A DNA stretch of 64,000 nt. Source: Siccirubricoccus deserti. GTDB taxonomy: Bacteria; Pseudomonadota; Alphaproteobacteria; Acetobacterales; Acetobacteraceae. Location of the stretch: NCBI RefSeq assembly GCF_014283215.1, contig NZ_JACOMF010000007.1, forward strand, positions 62,001 through 126,000. The letters are read 5' to 3'. The notes under the pieces are model-generated. The model was given only the letters and a program-made list of their open reading frames with translations, was not told where the DNA came from and did no database searches. Position numbers and translations under genes: made by a program. Numbering within the stretch: position 1 is the first letter of the stretch; every line of letters starts with the position of its first letter. Positions 52,395 through 62,140 of this stretch are shown piece by piece.

Positions 52395-54142
52395 CAGAAG
52401 GGCTCCGGGTAGTGGCCGGCGTAGAAGGAGATCGGCGGCTTGGCGTCGGGGTCGGTCACCATGTCGAGCAGCACCGGCTTGCGTGCCGCCAGCGCCGCCT
52501 CCAGCGCCGGGCGGATTCCGCTGCTGGCCTCGATCCGCACGCCCTCCACGCCGCAGGCGCGGGCGATGGCGGCGTGGTCCACGGCGGTGAAGTTCACGGC
52601 GATGGTGTGCTCGCCGAATTTCACCTCCTCGGCATGCTTCTGGTAGCCGAGGATGCCGTTGTTCAGCACCGCCACCACCACCGGCAGTTCCATCCGCCGC
52701 AAGGTCTCCAGCTCCGCCCAGCTGTGGCCGAAGCCGCCGTCGCCGCAGAGGCAGAATACCCGTGCCCCAGGGGAGATTTCTTGCGCCGCGATCTGCGCGC
52801 CGATGGCCATCGGTAGGCCCCAGCCGAGGCCGGCGATGCCGCGCGGCGTCAGGAAGCGCTGCCCGGGCCGGCGTGCGGTCAGGTAGTTGGCGATCCAGAT
52901 CGAGCTGTAGGAGGCATCGGCGACGACGATGTCCTCCGGCCGCAGCAGTCCATCGAGTTCAGCCATCAGCCGCTCCGGCCGGCAGAGCGGGGCGTCGCGG
53001 GTGGTGATGCCGGCGATGGTGCGGCGCCAGGTCGCGACGCCGGCGGCGATCTCCGCCTCGATGGCCGGGCGGGCGGCGGCGCGGGCCGCAAGGTCGCGCT
53101 TTCCCAGCTCCGCCGTCAGCGCGGCAAGGGTCAGCTTCGCGTCACCGACCAGCCGCATCGCCTCGTAGTTCCGCCCCACCTCCATCGGGTCCATGTCGAG
53201 ATGGATGAAGCGGGTCGACTCGGAGAAGAGCTTCCAGCTATCGGTGCCGTTCTGGTTGGTGCGGTTGCCGACCAGCAGCACCAGATCGGCGCGCTCGACC
53301 ATCGGCCGCAGCGCCTGGGTCCGCGCGCCCTGCCCCATCACATAGCCGATGACGCCGAGGCTCAGCGGATGGGTCTCATCCACCGCGCCCTTGCCCATGA
53401 CGGTGGTGCCGACCGGCAGATGCGCCGCCTGCTGCAGGGCGGCCAGTTCCGCCGCCGCGCCGGAGAGGTGGATGCCGCCGCCGGCGACCACCAGCGGGTG
53501 CCTCGCCGCCGCCAGCGCATCGGCGGCCGCGGCGACGGCGGCGGGGTCGGCCAGGCTGCGGTCGAGCGGCACCTGGCCGAGCGAGAGCTGGCGCGGCCGC
53601 AGCAGGGCGGAGACCGGCGCCGCCGTCTCGGTCAGCAGATCGGCCGGCACCAGCAGCACCGCCGGGCCTGGGCGGCCGGAGGAGGCGGCGGTGAAGGCCA
53701 TGTCGACGTAGTCGTCCAGCCGGTCGGCGCGGTCCAGCCGCTTCACCCATTTCGCCACCGGGGCGAACATGTTGAGGTGGTCCAGCTCCTGGAAGGCGTT
53801 GCGGTCGAAGGCGTCGCGCGTCACCTCCTGCACCAGGGCGACGATCGGCACGCTGGCCTTCAGCGCCTCGGCCAGCGGCGCCACCAGCAGGGTGGCGGCC
53901 GGCCCGTTCTGGGCGGTAACGACGCCGACCTTGCGGGCGATTCGGGCATAGCCATCGGCCATGCTGCCGCCGGCATTCTCCTGCCGGTAGACCTTCTGCT
54001 CGATGCCGGCGTGCGGGCTGGCCAGGTGAAAGGCGCTGGGCAGGCTCTGGCCGAAGGTCAGGGTCACGCCGTGGCGGCGGAACGCCTCCGCCATGCGCAG
54101 CGCGACGGTGGCATTGCTGGTCTGCCCGGCATGATCCGGCAT
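52394..54142 (-). CDS. thiamine pyrophosphate-dependent enzyme (acetolactate synthase-like)
   Basis: 582 residues from ATG 54142 (MPDHAGQTSNATVALRMAEA), preceded by AAGGGGAA. Three TPP-family domains: N-terminal Pyr domain with the activating Glu in YRQENAGGSMADGYARI, central domain with PLVVAGGGIHLSG, and PP domain with the GDGGFGHSWAELETL ... NNG TPP/Mg motif. It lacks a clear FAD-loop signature, so it may be a decarboxylase or lyase rather than true AHAS. First gene of a catabolic-looking operon with ADH and SDR. Confidence 0.9.
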   Translation of the reverse strand: MPDHAGQTSNATVALRMAEAFRRHGVTLTFGQSLPSAFHLASPHAGIEQKVYRQENAGGSMADGYARIARKVGVVTAQNGPAATLLVAPLAEALKASVPIVALVQEVTRDAFDRNAFQELDHLNMFAPVAKWVKRLDRADRLDDYVDMAFTAASSGRPGPAVLLVPADLLTETAAPVSALLRPRQLSLGQVPLDRSLADPAAVAAAADALAAARHPLVVAGGGIHLSGAAAELAALQQAAHLPVGTTVMGKGAVDETHPLSLGVIGYVMGQGARTQALRPMVERADLVLLVGNRTNQNGTDSWKLFSESTRFIHLDMDPMEVGRNYEAMRLVGDAKLTLAALTAELGKRDLAARAAARPAIEAEIAAGVATWRRTIAGITTRDAPLCRPERLMAELDGLLRPEDIVVADASYSSIWIANYLTARRPGQRFLTPRGIAGLGWGLPMAIGAQIAAQEISPGARVFCLCGDGGFGHSWAELETLRRMELPVVVAVLNNGILGYQKHAEEVKFGEHTIAVNFTAVDHAAIARACGVEGVRIEASSGIRPALEAALAARKPVLLDMVTDPDAKPPISFYAGHYPEPF

Positions 54143-54251
54143 GGCGTTCCCCTTCGGTGGTTCGCCGCAGCCTAGCATCCGGGGCCATGAGGGGAAGGCG
54201 CGGCCGTGCCGCCTTGCCCTGCGGCTCGGTGCGGTCCAGCCTGAGCGGGAC

Positions 54252-54413
54252 ATGCCCGACGATCCCCCCCGCCGCCGCCAGGACCTGCTGCCGCTGATCG
54301 GGGTGGCCGTGGTGCTGGCGGTGCTGGTGGCGGGATACCTGCTGTTCCCCTGGCTGCACCGGGCGATGAGCTACCAGGATTGCATCGCCTCCGGTCGGAT
54401 CACCGGCTGCTGA
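54252..54413 (+). CDS. small single-span membrane protein with C-terminal Cys motif
   Basis: 53 residues: a charged start MPDDPPRRRQDLL, one hydrophobic helix (IGVAVVLAVLVAGYLLFPWL) and a short tail MSYQDCIASGRITGC. I recall similar tiny proteins with QDCxxSGRxNC-type tails in related bacteria, but I know no function. The two Cys would face the periplasm and could pair. Start ATG 54252 has GAGCGGGA before it. Convergent with a 2OG oxygenase gene 12 bp downstream and divergent from the TPP operon. Confidence 0.65.
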   Translation: MPDDPPRRRQDLLPLIGVAVVLAVLVAGYLLFPWLHRAMSYQDCIASGRITGC

Positions 54414-54425
54414 ACACCGACCGCC

Positions 54426-55130
54426 TCACGCCGCGTCGTGGAAGATGACGCCGAGGGTGAAGCGCTCGCCGTCGCGGATGCGGCTGACGCCATGGCGCAG
54501 CATCACCCGGTAGGTGCCGCGGCTGCCCTGCACCGGGCGGTGGTGGACGGCGAAGGCCACCGCCTCCCCCTGGCGCAGCGGCACCACCTCGGCGCGGGAC
54601 TGCATGCGCGGGCGCTGCTCGGTCAGCACGAATTCGCCGCCGCTGAAGTCGCGCCCGGGTTCGGAGAGCAGGATCGCCACCTGCAGCGGGAAGACCAGCG
54701 GGCCGTAGAGATCCTGGTGCAGGCAATTGTAGTCGCCGGGGCCATAGCGCAGCAGCAGCGGCGTCGGCTTCGCCTGGCCGGCAGCGTGGCATTCGGCGGT
54801 GAAGCCGGCGAGTTCCGGCGGGAAGCGCCGCGCCTCGCCCAGCCACTGGTTCCAGCCATCGGCCACCGGCGCCAGCCGCGGGTAGAGCGCGGCGCGCAGC
54901 CCCGCCACCAGCGGCGGCAGGGCGGCGAAATACTTGTACTCGCCGCGGCCGAAGCCGTGCCGGGCCATGATGACGCGGCTGCGGAATCCCTCCTCCCGCT
55001 GGTAGAGCCCGGCGAGCTTCGTGCATTCCGCAGGTGAGAGCAGACAGCCGAGCGGGGCGGCGCCGAAGCCGTCCAGCTCGGCGGTGATGCGCGGCCAGTC
55101 GAGGCCGGCGATGCGGGTTTCGATGTCCAT
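54426..55130 (-). CDS. 2OG-Fe(II) oxygenase (prolyl-4-hydroxylase-like)
   Basis: 234 residues from ATG 55130 (MDIETRIAGLDWPRITAELD). Double-stranded beta-helix with the metal triad: His and Asp of NCLHQDLYGP, distal His in RVMLRHGVSRI; GERFTLGVIFHDAA closes the core. GRGEYKYFAALPPLV is a conserved part of this subfamily, whose members hydroxylate protein or small-molecule substrates. Target unknown. 69 bp downstream of nrsF on the same strand, so it may belong to the sigma-controlled unit. Confidence 0.88.
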   Translation of the reverse strand: MDIETRIAGLDWPRITAELDGFGAAPLGCLLSPAECTKLAGLYQREEGFRSRVIMARHGFGRGEYKYFAALPPLVAGLRAALYPRLAPVADGWNQWLGEARRFPPELAGFTAECHAAGQAKPTPLLLRYGPGDYNCLHQDLYGPLVFPLQVAILLSEPGRDFSGGEFVLTEQRPRMQSRAEVVPLRQGEAVAFAVHHRPVQGSRGTYRVMLRHGVSRIRDGERFTLGVIFHDAA

Positions 55131-55199
55131 GCCGCATCCTGTCATGGCGGCGGCCGATACACCTGCCGCAGGTTGCGCCGGTGGCGGCTTCACGCCGCT

Positions 55200-55874
55200 T
55201 CAGCCCGGCCGACGGGCAGCGGATGGCCGCAGCAGCAGCCGGTCGCCGAGCCCGGCCGTCAGCGCCAGCAGCAGCAGCGCCGCCCCGCCGTGCCACAGCA
55301 GCACCATCACCGCCGCATCCAGGTGGTGGAACAGCGTCAGCCCGGCCGAGCAGAGCGCTGCCGAGGCCAGCGCCCCGAGCAGCAGCACCGGCCGCGGCCG
55401 CACCGGCCCGGCATGCCGCAGCAGCAGCAGCAGCGCCGCGGCCAGCGGCGCGCCGAGCAGCAGGATGAAGCGCAGGCAGCCCCAACTGGTGCCGAGCTGG
55501 CCCTCGATCGGTCCCAGCCGAGCGACGTCGGCGAGGCACCCCCAGCCGAGACTCGCCAGCCACAGCGCCAGCGGCGGCAACGGCAGCAGGCCCCAGGCAG
55601 GGCTGCGATCGGCGCGGGCCAGCATGGCGGCGGCCAGTGCGGCGCAGATGCCGGTGCCCACCGAGGCGAGCCACTGCACCACCTCCTGCGGCAGACGCAG
55701 CCGTGCGCCGAGATCATGCCGCAGGCCGAAGATCAGCACTGCCAAGCCGATCGCCGTCACCGCCAGCGCCAGCCACAGCCCGGCCTGCCAGGCCGGCGGC
55801 GCCATCCGCCGCACCGGCCGCAGCCCGGACGCCAGTTGCTCGATCAGTTCCTCGCTTCGCAGCTGGGCTTCCAC
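55200..55874 (-). CDS. NrsF family (DUF1109) anti-sigma membrane protein
   Basis: 224 residues from GTG 55874, with GGAGGA about 8 bp upstream at the end of the sigma gene; an in-frame ATG at 55895 overlaps that gene more. Short cytosolic N-terminus (EELIEQLASGLRPVRRM), then six membrane helices, the DUF1109/NrsF layout (WLALAVTAIGLAVLIFGLRH, LGTSWGCLRFILLLGAPLAA, HAGPVRP). In Caulobacter NrsF holds the ECF factor SigF inactive. The sigma gene lies 4 bp upstream. Confidence 0.88.
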   Translation of the reverse strand: MEAQLRSEELIEQLASGLRPVRRMAPPAWQAGLWLALAVTAIGLAVLIFGLRHDLGARLRLPQEVVQWLASVGTGICAALAAAMLARADRSPAWGLLPLPPLALWLASLGWGCLADVARLGPIEGQLGTSWGCLRFILLLGAPLAAALLLLLRHAGPVRPRPVLLLGALASAALCSAGLTLFHHLDAAVMVLLWHGGAALLLLALTAGLGDRLLLRPSAARRPG

Positions 55875-55878
55875 GCCC

Positions 55879-56397
55879 CTATTCCTCCACGCCAAGCCGC
55901 CTGCGCAGCGCCTTCACCGCCCGGTGGGTGGCCACCTTCAGCGCCCCCACCGACATGCCGGACCGGGCACTGGCCTCGGCCAGCGGCAAATCCTCAAGCT
56001 TCGCCAGGCCAAGCGCGGTGCGCTGGGCCTGCGGCAGCGCCGCCACCGCCGCCCGCAGCTCAGCCGCCGCCACCTTCGCCTCCCCTCGATTCGCTGCGGC
56101 GTCGGACAAGGTTTCGCCGAAATCCTCGATCGGCGTTTCCCGCCCCGCCTGGCGACCGCTGCGGCGCAACCGGTCGATGGCGCGGCGTTCGGTGATCGCC
56201 ACCAGCCAGGGGCGGATCGGCCGGCCGGGGTCGTAGGTGTCGCGCAGCCGGTGGATGGTCAGCAGCGCATCCTGCACCGCATCCTCGGCCTCGGCCGGGT
56301 CGCGGATGCGGCGGCGGGCGATGATGCGGAGCATCGGCAGGGCGGCACGCAGAAGGCTGTCGTAGGCCTGGGCATCGCCGGCCTGCGCCGCCGCCAT
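55879..56397 (-). CDS. ECF RNA polymerase sigma factor (SigF-like)
   Basis: 172 residues as called. Region 2: AYDSLLRAALPMLRIIARRR, RDPAEAEDAVQDALLTIHRL, RPWLVAITERRAIDRLRR. Region 4: AAVAALPQAQRTALGLAKLE, ASARSGMSVGALKVATHRAV. Partner of the NrsF anti-sigma. The sequence before ATG 56397 (TQAAEGEWEGW) also looks like sigma N-terminus; a CTG at 56433, with GGAGG 7 bp upstream and overlapping the preceding stop as CTGA, may be the real start, adding 12 residues. Confidence 0.92.
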   Translation of the reverse strand: MAAAQAGDAQAYDSLLRAALPMLRIIARRRIRDPAEAEDAVQDALLTIHRLRDTYDPGRPIRPWLVAITERRAIDRLRRSGRQAGRETPIEDFGETLSDAAANRGEAKVAAAELRAAVAALPQAQRTALGLAKLEDLPLAEASARSGMSVGALKVATHRAVKALRRRLGVEE

Positions 56398-56429
56398 CCA
56401 ACCCTCCCACTCGCCCTCCGCCGCCTGGG

Positions 56430-57452
56430 TCAGGCCGCCGCCTCCTGCTGGTGGACATAGTTCTTGCGCGCGAACCAGATGATGTAGTCGTCGAACAGGA
56501 CCGGCGGGTGCTTCGCCGGGCGGCCCGGGCCGGCGCAGCCCGGCAGCGCCTCGATCATCGTATCCGGATGCGGGTCGAAGAAGAACGGAATCGCGTAGCG
56601 CGCCGCCGGGCTGACGTTGCGGACCCGGTGCGGGGTGGAGAGGAAGACCTCATTGGTCCAGCGGTGCAGCATGTCGCCGCTGTTGACCGTGTAGGTGCCC
56701 GGCACATGCGGGATGTCGAACCACACCCCGTCCGGCAGGTGCACCGAAAGCCCGTCCACCGGATTGGCCGGCAGCAGGGTCATGAAGCCGCTGTCGGTAT
56801 GCGGGGCGATGCTGAACTCGCCCTCCTGGAAGTCTTCCACCGCCGGGTAATGGGTCAGGCGCAGGATCAGGTTGGGCAGCGAGAAGGCCTTCTCGAAGTA
56901 GTCGGGCACCAGACCCAGGGCGCGGGCATAGACCGGCACCAGGCTCTGCCCCAGGCGCATCATGCGGTCCATGTAGGCGAGGCAGTCCTCGCGGAGGCCG
57001 GGCATGCCCTCGGGCCACTGGTTCAGCCCGCGCAGCGGCTTGTTGGCGATGACGTCGGGGTCGTCCGGGGTGCGCTGGCGGCGCAGGAAGAAGGCCTCGT
57101 TGACGCTCGGCTTGCCGTTCGGATTGTAGGCGCTGGTGCGGTTGAGCGAACCCTTCATCGGCATGTAGCCAAGGTTGTGCTCGTTGATCCGGATCTTCAG
57201 CTTCTCCTCGATCGGCTGGGCGTGGAAGCGCTTCGCCGCGGCGTAGGTCCGCTGGATCAGCCCGTCATCGATGCCGTGGCCGGCGAGCAGGTAGAAGCCG
57301 ACATTCTCCAGGGCGAAGCGCAGCTCGGCCGCCAGCGCCTCCAGCGCGCCGGCCTCGCCGCGCAGGAAGGGAGCGGCATCGAGCACCGGCAGGCGGCCGC
57401 CGACCATGGTGGCGGGCGGGCGGGCGGCGGGCGCGGGCAGCAGCGGGTTCAT
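56430..57452 (-). CDS. isopenicillin N synthase-family 2OG-Fe(II) dioxygenase
   Basis: 340 residues from ATG 57452 (MNPLLPAPAARPPATMVGGR). N-terminal DIOX_N part (LRFALENVGFYLLAGHGIDD) and C-terminal beta-helix with His-x-Asp in IAPHTDSGFMTLLP, distal His in STPHRVRNVS and a 2OG-binding Arg nearby (AARYAIPFFFDPHPD). Oxidises an unknown small molecule. Immediately upstream of the sigma gene, its stop overlapping the proposed CTG start, and 58 bp downstream of the amidase. Confidence 0.9.
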   Translation of the reverse strand: MNPLLPAPAARPPATMVGGRLPVLDAAPFLRGEAGALEALAAELRFALENVGFYLLAGHGIDDGLIQRTYAAAKRFHAQPIEEKLKIRINEHNLGYMPMKGSLNRTSAYNPNGKPSVNEAFFLRRQRTPDDPDVIANKPLRGLNQWPEGMPGLREDCLAYMDRMMRLGQSLVPVYARALGLVPDYFEKAFSLPNLILRLTHYPAVEDFQEGEFSIAPHTDSGFMTLLPANPVDGLSVHLPDGVWFDIPHVPGTYTVNSGDMLHRWTNEVFLSTPHRVRNVSPAARYAIPFFFDPHPDTMIEALPGCAGPGRPAKHPPVLFDDYIIWFARKNYVHQQEAAA

Positions 57453-57510
57453 GGCAGTCTCCGGTCGCTGGGGAGTCGAGCGGCGCATGGGCTGGCGGCG
57501 GCGGGACGGG

Positions 57511-58953
57511 TCACGGCACCATCTCCGGCCGCCGGGCGCGCCAGCCATGGGCCTTCTCATAGGCGTCGGCGGCGCGGAACAGCATGGGCTCGGTGAAGGG
57601 CTTGCCAACCAGCTGCATCGCCACCGGCAGCCCGCCGGCGCCATAGCCGGTGCAGATGCTGATGCCGGGCCAGCCGGTGACATTGAAGGGGATGGTGAAG
57701 TTGGGCTTCTCCATGAAGGCCCATTTCGGCACCTCGTCGATCCTCGCCGCCTCGCCCGGCTGTGCCGCGGTCAGCAGGATGTCGACATCGGCGGTCGCCG
57801 CTACCGTCGCCGCGATCAGCGCCCGCCGCTTCTTCTGCGCCGCCATATAGTCAGCGCCGGAGAGCAGCCCGCCCAGGACCAGCCGGTCGCGCAGCAACTC
57901 GCCATACAGATTCGGGTCGCGCCGCATCCAGGCCTCGTGCACCGCGAAGGCCTCGGTCAGCAGGATGATCCAGCCGCAGGCGTTGAACTCCGCAAGCGAG
58001 GGCAACGCGACATCGCGCAGCGTCGCCCCCTCAGAGCGGAAGAAGGCGGCGGCATCCTCGATGCCCTTCAGCGTCGCCGGGCTCACCGGATGGTCCAGCT
58101 CATGGAAGTGCCGGATGATGCCGATGCGAAGGCCCCTCACCCCCTGTCCCAGCTGGGCGGTGAAATCCGGCACCGGGCGGTCGGCGCTGGCCGGGTCGGC
58201 CGGGTCGTGCCCGGCCATGGCCTGCAGCAGCAGGGCGCAATCCTCCGCCGTCCAGGCCATCGGCCCGGTGTGGTCGAGCGATTGCGCCAGCGGCAACACC
58301 CCGGCACGGGAGCAGAGGCCGTAGGTCGGCTTGATGCCGGCGATGCCGCAGAGCGCCGCGGGGCCGCGGATCGACCCGCCGGTGTCCGACCCCGTGCCGC
58401 CGAGGATCATGCCGGAGGCGACCGCCGCGCCGGTGCCGCTGGAGGATCCGGCGGTGAAATGCTCCGGGTTCCAGGGGTTGCGCGCCGGCGGCCAGGGCAG
58501 GTCGAAGCTCGGCCCGCCGAAGGCGAATTCATGCGTCGCCAGCTTGCCGAGCATGACGATGCCGGCCTCGGCCAGCTTCGCCACGGTGGTCGCATCGGCC
58601 TCCGGCACATGGTCCTGCAGCACGCGGGAATGCCCGGTCGTCGGGATGCCTGCGGTGCAGTAGATATCCTTGTGGGCGAAGGGGATGCCATCCAGCGGGC
58701 CGCGCGGGCCTGCCGTCATGATCCGCGCCTCGGCCGCCCGGGCGGTGGCCAGCGCGGTGTCGCGGGTCCTGCGGATGAAAGCGTGCAGCCTGCCGTCCAA
58801 CGCCTCGGCGCGGCTCAGGCAAGCCTCCGTCAGCTCGACCGGAGAGAGTTTCCGCGCGGCGATCAGCTTCGCCGCCTCGGCAATGGTGGGGATGTCCGTA
58901 GGCCGAGGCTGATTCGCCGTCCCGCCGCCGGTCGGCCGATCGGACGCGCTCAT
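57511..58953 (-). CDS. amidase (amidase signature family, AtzE-like)
   Basis: 480 residues from ATG 58953. Amidase triad: Lys95 in PFAHKDIYCTAG, cis-Ser about 170 in TAGSSSGTGAAVASG, nucleophile Ser194 in GSDTGGSIRGPAA. Close in pattern to GatA and to AtzE (1-carboxybiuret hydrolase). The start overlaps a 64-residue DUF4089/AtzG-like gene by 4 bp, and AtzE needs AtzG for stability, so a two-subunit AtzEG-like amidohydrolase is inferred. The substrate could be any carboxamide. Confidence 0.9.
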   Translation of the reverse strand: MSASDRPTGGGTANQPRPTDIPTIAEAAKLIAARKLSPVELTEACLSRAEALDGRLHAFIRRTRDTALATARAAEARIMTAGPRGPLDGIPFAHKDIYCTAGIPTTGHSRVLQDHVPEADATTVAKLAEAGIVMLGKLATHEFAFGGPSFDLPWPPARNPWNPEHFTAGSSSGTGAAVASGMILGGTGSDTGGSIRGPAALCGIAGIKPTYGLCSRAGVLPLAQSLDHTGPMAWTAEDCALLLQAMAGHDPADPASADRPVPDFTAQLGQGVRGLRIGIIRHFHELDHPVSPATLKGIEDAAAFFRSEGATLRDVALPSLAEFNACGWIILLTEAFAVHEAWMRRDPNLYGELLRDRLVLGGLLSGADYMAAQKKRRALIAATVAATADVDILLTAAQPGEAARIDEVPKWAFMEKPNFTIPFNVTGWPGISICTGYGAGGLPVAMQLVGKPFTEPMLFRAADAYEKAHGWRARRPEMVP

Positions 58954-59144
58954 CGGCCGGGCTCCGCCGAGAAGGTGGTAGCCGGCTCCGCCTCGGGTGG
59001 CGGCGCCGGGGCGCGCACCAGCGCCTGCATCGCCTCGATTCCGCCGAAGGCGGCGTAGATCCCGGCCTTCTGCGCCGCGGTCAGCGTCAGGCCGGCGCGG
59101 GCGACCAGCGCCTCGAACTCGGCCTCGGTGGTCTTCGGCGGCAT
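58950..59144 (-). CDS. DUF4089/AtzG-like small amidase partner
   Basis: 64 residues from ATG 59144: MPPKTTEAEFEALVARAGLT, LTAAQKAGIYAAFGGIEAMQ, then an acidic/Pro tail. Predicted helical hairpin like GatC and AtzG, the small subunits that wrap GatA-type amidases. ATGA overlap with the amidase supports a complex. Promoter presumably in the 194-bp divergent gap before the TPP enzyme gene. Confidence 0.75.
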   Translation of the reverse strand: MPPKTTEAEFEALVARAGLTLTAAQKAGIYAAFGGIEAMQALVRAPAPPPEAEPATTFSAEPGR

Positions 59145-59338
59145 CGCTCTTCTCCCAGCCAGGATTGACGCAGTGCAGTATGCCGCAATGCCCGGCCAGG
59201 TGAAGCGTCTCAGGCATGACGCTGGCGCACCGGTTGCATCCCTCTCGCACCGGAGGCTAGGCTGACGTCGGAAACGGGCGCCCCGGGCAAACCGGAGACG
59301 CAAATGGGCTCTTGCGGCCCGCAGCGGGAGGAATGGCC

Positions 59339-60967
59339 ATGAAGGTCGGCGAAGCCATTGCGGAAATCATGAAGCGCGAAGGCGTCGAGATCCTCACCGG
59401 CTATCCGGTGAACCATCTCATCGAATTCGCTGCGGCGAAGGACATCCGGCCGGTGATGGTGCGGCAGGAGCGCATCGGGCTGCACATGGCGGATGCCATC
59501 AGCCGCGTCACCGCCGGCCGCAAGATCGGCGCCTTCTGCATGCAGCATGGGCCGGGGGCGGAGAACGCCTATGGCGGCGTCGCCCAATGCTATGGTGAAA
59601 GCATTCCGGTGCTGGTGGTGCCGCAGGGCTATCCGCGGCGGATCGCCCATATCGACCCGAATTTCAATTCCTCCGAAGCCATGCGGCATGTGGTGAAATC
59701 GGCCGAGCCGGTGGTGCTGGCGGCCGAGGTTTCCAACATCATGCGCCGCGCCTTCACCCGGCTGCGCAACGGCCGCGGCGGGCCGGTGCTGGTGGAAGTG
59801 CCGACCGACATGTGGAATGAGGAGGTCGGCGAACTCGACTACATCCCGGTCATGGCGACGCGCTACGGCCCCGATCCGGCCGAGGTGAAGCGCGCCGCAC
59901 AGCTGCTGGCGAATGCCAGGCGGCCGGTGATCTACGCCGGCCAGGGCGTGCACTGGGCCCGGGCCTGGCCGCAGCTGAAGGCGCTGGCGGAGCTGCTGGC
60001 GGCACCGGTCACCAGCAGCCTCGGCGGCAAGTCGGCGTTCAACGAGGAGCATCCGCTGTCGCTCGGCTCCGGCGGCCTCGCCATCTCGAAGCCAGTGCGG
60101 CACTTCCTCGACAAGGCGGATGTGATCTTCGGCATCGGCTGCTCCTTCACCGAGACCAATTTCGGCGTGAAGATGCCGAAGAGCCCGAAGATCATCCACG
60201 CGACCCTCGATCCCATGCATCTGAACAAGGATGTGCGGGCGGATCTCGGCCTTCTCGGCGATGCGGCGCTGACGCTGGATATGCTGCTGGCGGAGCTGGC
60301 GACGCTGGTCGGCAGCAACCGCGACCCGGCACCCGTGGCGGCGGAGATCCAGGCGGTGCGCGAGCCCTGGCTGGCCGAGTGGATGCCGAAGCTGACCAGC
60401 AATGACGCGCCGCTCAATCCCTATCGGGTGCTGTGGGACCTGCAGCACACGGTGGACCGCGACAACACCATCATCACCCATGACGCCGGCAGCCCGCGCG
60501 ACCAGATCTCGCCCTTCTGGAAGGCGACCACGCCGCTCTCCTACCTCGGCTGGGGCAAGACCACGCAGCTTGGCTATGGCCTCGGCCTCGCCATGGGGGC
60601 CAAGCTGGCGGCGCCGGAGAAGCTCTGCATCAACGTCTGGGGCGATGCCGCCATCGGCTTCACCGGCATGGATTTCGAGACGGCGGTGCGCGAGCGCATC
60701 CCGATCATGTCCGTCCTGCTGAACAATTTCTCCATGGCGATCGAGCTGAAGGTGATGCCGATCAGCACCGAGAAATACCGCAGCACCGACATCTCCGGCG
60801 ACTACGCCGCCATGGCGCGGGCCTTCGGCGGCCATGGCGAGCGGGTGACCCAGCCTTCCGAGATCGTCCCCGCCATCAGGCGCGGCATCGAGAAGACCCA
60901 GGCCGGCATCCCGGTGCTGCTGGAGTTCATCACCTCGAAGGAGACCAGCGTCTCTCGTCTCGGCTGA
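59339..60967 (+). CDS. thiamine pyrophosphate-requiring enzyme (acetolactate synthase-like)
   Basis: 542 residues. ATG 59339 chosen because GGAGG ends 7 bp upstream; ATG 59333 is only 1 bp from it. Pyr domain with the Glu of [18 protein letters not shown] and [16 protein letters not shown], middle domain [16 protein letters not shown] domain [16 protein letters not shown] ... [10 protein letters not shown] (TPP/Mg motif GDA-NN). Substrate unknown. Divergent from the amidase unit and followed by a sugar-type ABC transporter after an 88-bp gap with a direct repeat. Confidence 0.9.
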   Translation: MKVGEAIAEIMKREGVEILTGYPVNHLIEFAAAKDIRPVMVRQERIGLHMADAISRVTAGRKIGAFCMQHGPGAENAYGGVAQCYGESIPVLVVPQGYPRRIAHIDPNFNSSEAMRHVVKSAEPVVLAAEVSNIMRRAFTRLRNGRGGPVLVEVPTDMWNEEVGELDYIPVMATRYGPDPAEVKRAAQLLANARRPVIYAGQGVHWARAWPQLKALAELLAAPVTSSLGGKSAFNEEHPLSLGSGGLAISKPVRHFLDKADVIFGIGCSFTETNFGVKMPKSPKIIHATLDPMHLNKDVRADLGLLGDAALTLDMLLAELATLVGSNRDPAPVAAEIQAVREPWLAEWMPKLTSNDAPLNPYRVLWDLQHTVDRDNTIITHDAGSPRDQISPFWKATTPLSYLGWGKTTQLGYGLGLAMGAKLAAPEKLCINVWGDAAIGFTGMDFETAVRERIPIMSVLLNNFSMAIELKVMPISTEKYRSTDISGDYAAMARAFGGHGERVTQPSEIVPAIRRGIEKTQAGIPVLLEFITSKETSVSRLG

Positions 60968-61004
60968 TCCCGGGCACAGCCAAGGAAATCCCGGGCACAA
61001 CCAA
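60967..61004 (+). repeat. tandem 21-bp direct repeat, two copies
   Basis: ATCCCGGGCACARCCAA occurs at 60967-60983 and again at 60988-61004, spaced by 4 bp, just after the TPP enzyme stop and before the ABC ATPase gene. It differs in one base only. No hairpin with a U-tract. Confidence 0.6.
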
Positions 61005-61055
61005 AAGAAGCAGGCGCGGGCGGGCCAGGCGGCGCGCCCGAACAGGGGAGGCGAG

Positions 61056-62105
<1,050 letters not shown>

Positions 62106-62140
62106 GCAACCACAAGAACAACCAAGGGAAGCATTCGGGA

